Shown piece by piece: positions 6,526 through 10,404 of a stretch of 10,404 nt of DNA. The notes beneath the pieces were generated by a model. The model was not told where the DNA came from and did no database searches. It saw nothing but the letters and a program-made list of their open reading frames with translations. Source of the stretch: JAENVU01 sp031430375 (GTDB lineage Bacteria; Actinomycetota; Acidimicrobiia; IMCC26256; JAENVU01); NCBI GenBank assembly GCA_031430375.1, contig JANPBJ010000132.1:1-10404 (forward strand), written 5' to 3'. The translations under genes were made by a program, and so were the position numbers. Each line of letters starts with the position of its first letter. Position 1 is the stretch's first letter.

Positions 6526-7092
6526 TCAGACGCTCGCCGGCTTGAGGGTGGGCAGATCGACCAAAACCCCGTCCTGCTGGGCTATTTCGATGCCGGCACC
6601 GCCCGTGGGCGAGGCGTCGCGGCGCTTGAGGAGCTCGCCGGTACGAATCAGTTCATGCAACGTGATGATGCCGTGAAGGAGGGTCTCGGGGCCGGGCGGG
6701 CAGCCGGGAACATAGACATCCACGGGGACGATTTGGTCCACGCCTTGGACGATGGCGTAGTTGTTGAACATGCCGCCGCTGCTCGCGCAGACGCCCATGG
6801 AGATGACCCACTTGGGTTCAACCATCTGGTCATAGACCTGGCGCAGGACGGGGGCCATCTTCTGGCTCACTCGGCCGGCAACGATCATGAGGTCGGCCTG
6901 GCGCGGGCTGGCGCGGAAGGTCTCCATGCCGAAGCGCGCGAGGTCGTAATGCGCGGCGCCGGTGGCCATCATCTCGATCGCGCAACACGCGAGACCGAAG
7001 GTGGCGGGCATCACCGAGTTGCGACGCGCCCAGCGAACGAGGTCTTCGAGGCGACCGGTGAGAAAGTTGTACGGAACCGCGTCGAGACCCAT
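6526..7092 (-). CDS. nuoB: NADH-quinone oxidoreductase subunit B (NuoB), cluster N2 protein
   Basis: Holds the terminal 4Fe-4S cluster N2, which hands electrons to quinone. It has 188 residues from ATG 7092. The four ligands are visible: adjacent C36 and C37 (GLACCAIEMM), C102 (GVCASSGGMFNNY) and C131 (PGCPPGPE). The core from about residue 27 to 150 is highly conserved (SPRQADLMIVAG, KMAPVLRQVYDQM). I chose ATG 7092 over an in-frame start at 7146 because the latter would lie inside nuoA and add 18 residues not typical of the family. Only four bases separate it from the nuoA stop TAG. Confidence 0.97.
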   Translation of the reverse strand: MGLDAVPYNFLTGRLEDLVRWARRNSVMPATFGLACCAIEMMATGAAHYDLARFGMETFRASPRQADLMIVAGRVSQKMAPVLRQVYDQMVEPKWVISMGVCASSGGMFNNYAIVQGVDQIVPVDVYVPGCPPGPETLLHGIITLHELIRTGELLKRRDASPTGGAGIEIAQQDGVLVDLPTLKPASV

Positions 7093-7096
7093 CGCG

Positions 7097-7561
7097 CTAG
7101 GCCGCTTCTTGTTCGGGACTCGATACCACGGGTTGCTTCGCCACACCGTCGGGCATGCCCGCGGCTCGCAGCACCGGGCGCACGATGCGGCTGGCGACTT
7201 GGCTCACCGGGCCCCAGGAGAGCGCGCCCACGCTGAGGAGGTAGGCGAAGGGGACGATCAGCACGAGGAGGAAAGTGCCCATCATCGCGAGGCCGTAGCC
7301 GCCGAGGGAGCGGAAGATGGTGGCGAAGGGGTAGAGGAAAATGATCTCAACGTCGAGGACGATAAACGCGAGGGCCACCAGGTAGAACTTGACCGGGAAG
7401 CGCTCGACGGGCTCCTGCTCGGGCACGATGCCGCACTCATACGGTGCGGTCTTGGCCTTGGTGGGCCGCTTGACGCCGAGGAAGATCGAGGCGACGAAGC
7501 TCAGCGAGACGAACAGGATCACGAGGATCACCATCGTCAGGATCGGTAGGTACTGCGCCAC
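7097..7561 (-). CDS. nuoA: NADH-quinone oxidoreductase subunit A (NuoA), membrane subunit
   Basis: Small membrane subunit at the junction of the two arms of complex I. It has 154 residues from GTG 7561, preceded by GAGGGGAG-type ribosome-binding sequence. Three transmembrane segments are visible at about residues 5-28, 57-80 and 91-113. The conserved YECG is at 41-44 and the FIVLDVEIIFLYP motif at about 66-78, with D70 and E72 within the second membrane segment. The last 35 or so residues form a tail beyond the usual end. As first gene of the operon its upstream region should hold the nuo promoter; the best I see on the minus strand is a weak TTGCCG with a 19-base gap to TAGCCT (about 7639-7669), not convincing. 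Confidence 0.96.
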   Translation of the reverse strand: MAQYLPILTMVILVILFVSLSFVASIFLGVKRPTKAKTAPYECGIVPEQEPVERFPVKFYLVALAFIVLDVEIIFLYPFATIFRSLGGYGLAMMGTFLLVLIVPFAYLLSVGALSWGPVSQVASRIVRPVLRAAGMPDGVAKQPVVSSPEQEAA

Positions 7562-7674
7562 GTTCCCGCTCCCCTCGTCCGCTCGTCAGATGCCGGCTCC
7601 GGCCGGGCGCGGTGAGGCTATCTGACCGAGTGGTGCAGGCGGCAAAGTGTGGAGGTAGAGGACAGCTGCAACAC

Positions 7675-7845
7675 TGTGTCATCGACGACCTCACCGAACA
7701 CGGCACGATCGAAGCCCGACGGTTCTACGAGTCTCCGTTCACCGACGTGAGCCCCCGCGGCCCCGAAGGCCTCTTCTCCACGGGCGAAGTCGACCGGCTG
7801 GTCGCCGCGGCCAAGACCGTGCGGGATCAAGCCGCGGTCGCCTGA
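7675..7845 (+). pseudogene. C-terminal remnant resembling a DEAD/DEAH helicase / type I restriction (HsdR-like) protein
   Basis: About 55 residues ending at the TGA 7843-7845 resemble, from memory of the family, the extreme C-terminus of HsdR-like DEAD/DEAH-box proteins: DDLTEHGTIEA, then the strongly conserved-looking YESPFTDVSPRGPEGLF, then a helical EVDRLVAAAKTVRDQA. The frame opens at GTG 7612, but the roughly 22 residues before 7675 do not resemble the family and no ribosome-binding sequence fits, so the rest of the gene (typically hundreds of codons of helicase and nuclease domains) is missing. It lies on the opposite strand to nuoA and upstream of other defence-type fragments. A database match is needed to be sure. 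Confidence 0.5.
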
Positions 7846-7913
7846 CGGTGTCGACGGACTTCTCGGCCACCGAACCACGGGAAGATTTCGATGGTCACAC
7901 CCTCGGGGTACCG

Positions 7914-7929
7914 TCGAAACTATGTTCGA
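7914..7929 (+). promoter_or_regulatory. LexA/SOS box upstream of the DUF5131 gene
   Basis: TCGAAACTATGTTCGA matches 11 of the 12 fixed positions of the Gram-positive/actinobacterial SOS box TCGAAC-N4-GTTCGA. The only mismatch is A for C at position 6. It extends by one base each side as GTCGAA...TTCGAC. It lies 22 bases before the start codon and overlaps a possible -10 hexamer (TATGTT, 7921-7926), where a repressor would block transcription. No good -35 is visible. Confidence 0.6.
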
Positions 7930-7951
7930 CACACCGACCAGGAGGCCTGCC

Positions 7952-8395
7952 ATGAGTAGTGGGTCGTCCATCGAGTGGACCGAAGCAACGTGGAATCCGA
8001 CGACCGGCTGCGACCAGACGTCGCCGGGTTGCGACAACTGTTACGCCCTCGCGCTGGCCAAGCGACTGCGGGCGATGGGCCAAGCGAAGTATCAGAACGA
8101 CGGCGACCCTCGGACGAGCGGGCCCGGCTTCGCATTGACGACGCATAGGGATGCGTTGCGCATCCCGTATGGGTGGCGGGCGCCGCGCGTGAACTTCGTG
8201 CACTCGATGAGCGACCTGTTCCATCCCGACGTGCCGATCGAGTTCATCCGTGACGTGTTCAAGGTCATGGAGGAGACGCCGCGACACACGTACCAAGTGC
8301 TGACCAAGCGATCGAAGCGACTCGCGCAGGTGGCCGACGAATTGGCGTGGCCAAGGCACACCCCTGGAATCGGCGTTGACGAGTATGCCCGATAG
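7952..8395 (+). CDS. Gp37/Gp68-family (DUF5131) protein, truncated at the C-terminus
   Basis: A 147-residue product with the N-terminal half of the phage Gp37/Gp68 family (DUF5131): SSIEWTEATWNPTTGC at residues 5-20; the three-cysteine motif C20, C27, C30 (CDQTSPGCDNCYA), reminiscent of iron-sulfur radical-SAM motifs; NFVHSMSDLFHPDVP at 81-95; and HTYQVLTKR at 112-120. Full members have about 250 residues with a later GGESG-type region. Here similarity stops near residue 134 (about 8353) and the frame ends at TAG 8393-8395. The missing part is not found in any frame downstream. The ribosome-binding site AGGAGG (7940-7945) and the start at 7952 are intact; the ATG at 7922 lies in the SOS box. 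Biochemical function is not established; SOS control is inferred from the box. Probably a non-functional remnant. Confidence 0.8.
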   Translation: MSSGSSIEWTEATWNPTTGCDQTSPGCDNCYALALAKRLRAMGQAKYQNDGDPRTSGPGFALTTHRDALRIPYGWRAPRVNFVHSMSDLFHPDVPIEFIRDVFKVMEETPRHTYQVLTKRSKRLAQVADELAWPRHTPGIGVDEYAR

Positions 8396-8416
8396 GGTAT
8401 ACGATAGTTTGTACAA
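8376..8416 (+). promoter_or_regulatory. Promoter and operator-like repeats of the RES-Xre module
   Basis: TTGACG (8376-8381) and TACGAT (8400-8405) form -35 and -10 hexamers 18 bases apart. Over the -10 lie two adjacent 12-base direct repeats, CGATAGGGTATA (8390-8401) and CGATAGTTTGTA (8402-8413), 9 of 12 identical, plus the palindromes GTATAC (8397-8402) and TTGTACAA (8409-8416). This fits autoregulation by the antitoxin. The region is distinctly richer in A/T than its surroundings. The stop codon of the upstream DUF5131 frame falls inside the first repeat. Confidence 0.5.
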
Positions 8417-8439
8417 GAGCCCCCTCAGGAGGGATCGCA

Positions 8440-8844
8440 ATGGCAACGATCTCAGCACCGGACTTTGTTTCCGCCTGGAAGGACGCCCATCAGGCAACGG
8501 TGGCTCAGTCGGCGGACGAGAAGGCTCGGTTCCTCCTCGACACCGTCGGGCCGCGCATCGCCTCGGCGGCGCTCGGCATGGCCGATGCACGTCAGCTCAA
8601 GCACTGGGCCAGCGACGCCGCGTCGGAGCCGCGGGAACACGCGGTACAACTTCGCCTCGACGCTCTGTTCTGGATCACCCGGTCCGTGGCCACCGTGTAC
8701 TCGCCGGCAGTCGCAGCGCGATTCCTTCGCTCCTCGAATCCTCAGCTCGGCGATGAGGCTCCGCTAGTCGCGCTTCGCAGCGTGGAGAACGAGACCGACG
8801 TGAACCGCGTCCTCACCGCCACCCGCGCGTTCCTCGAAGGCTGA
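8440..8844 (+). CDS. Xre/MbcA/ParS-family antitoxin of a RES-Xre toxin-antitoxin pair
   Basis: A 134-residue protein. Residues 36-62 (VGPRIASAALGMADARQLKHW) look like the helix-turn-helix of this family. Residues 66-134 match the MbcA/ParS/Xre toxin-binding domain, including RLDALFWITRSVATVYSPA, FLRSSNPQLGDEAPLVAL and a terminal VLTATRAFLEG. It would bind and neutralise the RES toxin encoded next and repress their shared promoter. A strong ribosome-binding site (AGGAGGG, 8427-8433) lies six bases before ATG 8440. The stop is two bases before the toxin's GTG, the usual antitoxin-first order. Binding to the upstream direct repeats is inferred. Confidence 0.85.
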   Translation: MATISAPDFVSAWKDAHQATVAQSADEKARFLLDTVGPRIASAALGMADARQLKHWASDAASEPREHAVQLRLDALFWITRSVATVYSPAVAARFLRSSNPQLGDEAPLVALRSVENETDVNRVLTATRAFLEG

Positions 8845-8846
8845 AG

Positions 8847-9563
8847 GTGGATCCGGAGCAGCTCATCGCGTCGAGCGCAACGCCGTATCCGGGCGCCGGC
8901 ACGCTGCGGGTGCACCCCCAACCGGATGCACTCCCGCATCCCGAACCCGAGCGGCCGGGTCTGAACCGCTTCGACGATCCTCAAGGACTCGTCGCGATTC
9001 GCTATACCGCGACACGCCTGATCGGTTGCCTGCGCGAAACACTTGCTCGGTTCCGTCCCGACTCAGAAGCTGAGTCGTTCCTCGCGGCAATCACGGGAAT
9101 CGACACCGATGATCTCGACCCCGAAGCGCGCGATTCAAGCGGCGTCGGCGACTGGCTTTCGATGCAGCGGGTCGGCACAGTCAGAGTGCTCAACGTCGGG
9201 TCATTCATCGACATCGAACAGCCAAGCGCGCTCGTCGCGCTCGACAAACATCCGGTTGTCCGCGCGACGATAGAAACCTTGGACCGATCCGGTCACCTCG
9301 ACATCGGGCTATTGCGGCTCGGTGGCCGCATCGGGCGACCGGTCAGTCAGGGCGTAGGACTTGCCGTACGCGAGTGGCTCCCGCAAGTGTTGGGAATCGG
9401 ATACCGATCGCGCCTCGCGACCGATGAACCGTGCTGGGCGATCTGGGGAAACGTCACGGTTGACGTAGGGAGCGTCGCCCTCGATCCGGATGACCCTCAA
9501 CACCGCGACGCCATCCGCTCGGTCGCGGCCGAGTTCGAGATCGACCTGCCCAACCGCTGGTAG
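8847..9563 (+). CDS. RES-domain toxin (predicted NAD+-consuming)
   Basis: A 238-residue protein with the RES fold signature: R21 in TLRVHP, LNRFDDPQGLVAIRYTA (residues 39-55), E64 in CLRETLARF, and GIGYRSRLATDEPCWAIW at 183-200. Conserved Arg, Glu and Ser residues form the active site in known RES toxins such as MbcT and Res, which destroy NAD+; R21, E64 and S188 are the candidates here. It starts at GTG 8847 with GAAGG (8836-8840) as ribosome-binding sequence inside the antitoxin's end, so the pair is translationally linked. The frame is intact, so the toxin may be active. It converges on the minus-strand gene that ends at 9621. NAD+ degradation is by family analogy. Confidence 0.85.
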   Translation: MDPEQLIASSATPYPGAGTLRVHPQPDALPHPEPERPGLNRFDDPQGLVAIRYTATRLIGCLRETLARFRPDSEAESFLAAITGIDTDDLDPEARDSSGVGDWLSMQRVGTVRVLNVGSFIDIEQPSALVALDKHPVVRATIETLDRSGHLDIGLLRLGGRIGRPVSQGVGLAVREWLPQVLGIGYRSRLATDEPCWAIWGNVTVDVGSVALDPDDPQHRDAIRSVAAEFEIDLPNRW

Positions 9564-9620
9564 ACCCGCAACGCCTTCTCGTCTGAGCGCCTCACCACGT
9601 GACGCCGACCGACCCCGTCG

Positions 9621-10404
9621 TCAGAGATTTCCCAAGCAGCCTTTGGGGCCGTCTTTGCCGATCACGATGTGGAACTCACCGCCGTTCGGGAGGTCGACAA
9701 GCGGCGACGGGCGATTGGCGGCGCCGCTGCCGTAGTCCTCGCCGTAGGGGATCGAATAGTTCTTCGACCCCGGGAACATCAGCTGCGACCAGAGGTTCCC
9801 CGCCAAGAACTGATCGCCCCCGGTGGTCGGATCCGCGTTCGTCCGCGCGGCCCCGAACGCCGGCTGGCCGCCGCTCGGCGCGGTCGGCGGTGCCCACGAG
9901 TTCCAGAAGCCGCTCGAATCCGTTCCGTACTTCCCGCCCCAGTAGCCATAGGTGAACGCAGTGGTTAGATCGCGGTAGATCACGTTGTACGCATCATTCG
10001 GAGCGTCGGCCACGGCGACCCCGGTGTTTCGGTCCACGCCGCCGACCGCGTACATCGAAGCCTGGTCGTAGATGCCGGTCACCAATCCGTCGATGCTGCC
10101 ATCCGACGCGAACGTCCCCGTGTACTGGTACCAACCCGCCTAGCTCAGGTAGCTACTTCCGGTGCCCGGGGTAAAGACGCCCTCGACCGTGATCGATTGG
10201 CCGGCGAGCGAGGTGACGTACGGCGTCATCGACGGCCACCCTTGCGCATAAGGATTCGCGGCGCCACCGGTGGTGGGAGGCTGATGCGTCCGTTGCTTCG
10301 GCGAAACCACGCGTACGAAGTTGCCGTTCGCGTCGCGCACCACGATCTGGGGCCACGACGCGCGCTGCGCCTTCGGCAGTATGCCGGTGTAGGTCGAGTT
10401 GTAG
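9621..10404 (-). pseudogene. Unrecognised probably extracellular protein, C-terminal part, split by an in-frame TAG
   Basis: The frame is open from the right edge down to TAG at 10142-10140, and the same frame continues without another stop to TGA 9623-9621, giving about 87 codons before and 172 after. Both halves have the same character: Gly, Tyr, Trp, Ser, Thr and Asn-rich, few charged residues, as in secreted beta-rich proteins. Examples are YLS before the stop, AGWYQYTGTF directly after, then TAFTYGYWGGKYG, PAFGAARTNADP, KNYSIPYGEDYG and FHIVIGKDGP near the end. A thaumatin-like or GH64 beta-1,3-glucanase-like domain is a guess from the IPYGEDYG and terminal FHIVIG patterns; I cannot confirm it. 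A GTG at 10085 could restart translation of the second part. Nonsense mutation (CAG to TAG), sequencing error or readthrough are all possible. Confidence 0.5.

Noticed and set aside
7093..7146. Upstream in-frame start for nuoB at 7146
   Set aside because: It lies inside nuoA; ATG 7092, four bases after the nuoA stop, gives the usual N-terminus.
7592..7603. GCCGG/CCGGC palindrome upstream of nuoA as operator or terminator
   Set aside because: Very short arms with a two-base gap in GC-rich sequence; expected by chance.
7846..7951. Small gene between the helicase remnant and the DUF5131 gene
   Set aside because: No frame with a ribosome-binding site or family resemblance; only the SOS box and leader are supported here.
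8148..8166. Hairpin GGGATGCG-TTG-CGCATCCC as a terminator
   Set aside because: It lies within the DUF5131 coding part, in conserved protein sequence (DALRIPYGW), and no T-run follows, so it is probably coincidental.
9564..9620. Terminator between the converging RES gene and the minus-strand gene
   Set aside because: No convincing stem followed by a T-run on either strand in these 57 bases.

Overview
This is a high-GC window with strong G/C third-position bias and actinobacterial-style respiratory genes. An uncultured or environmental actinobacterium, possibly of the Acidimicrobiia, fits best; that placement is an inference. It has two parts.

Part 1, positions 1-7561, minus strand: the first seven genes of a 14-subunit NADH:quinone oxidoreductase (complex I) operon, in the order nuoA-B-C-D-E-F-G. 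NuoG runs off the left edge, so nuoH-N would lie outside. NuoA is the membrane anchor. NuoB, C and D form the quinone-side connecting module with cluster N2. NuoE, F and G form the NADH-oxidising module with FMN and the iron-sulfur chain. All cofactor ligands looked for are present, so the complex looks functional. nuoA/B and nuoB/C are separated by 4-5 bases, and nuoC/D and nuoF/G join by ATGA stop/start overlaps. The nuoD-E and nuoE-F junctions are unusual. They hold mini-ORFs of about 30 codons chained by ATGA/GTGA overlaps. A 46-base element ends exactly at the start codon of nuoE and of nuoF, and at an internal ATG of nuoG, and carries a small hairpin with compensatory changes. A separate perfect 12-base inverted repeat lies between nuoD and nuoE.

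Part 2, positions 7562-10404: an accessory patch of decayed and mobile-type genes. In order these are: a fragment resembling the C-terminus of a DEAD/DEAH helicase or type I restriction (HsdR-like) protein; a Gp37/Gp68-family (DUF5131) gene behind a near-consensus LexA/SOS box but missing its 3' half; a complete Xre/MbcA/ParS antitoxin plus RES-domain toxin pair (predicted NAD+-consuming type II toxin-antitoxin) whose promoter and tandem operator-like repeats start where the DUF5131 gene is cut off; and, on the minus strand entering from the right edge, an unrecognised probably extracellular protein interrupted by an in-frame TAG. The arrangement looks like a worn defence or stress island beside a housekeeping operon.

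No tRNA, rRNA, CRISPR array, transposase or integrase was seen.
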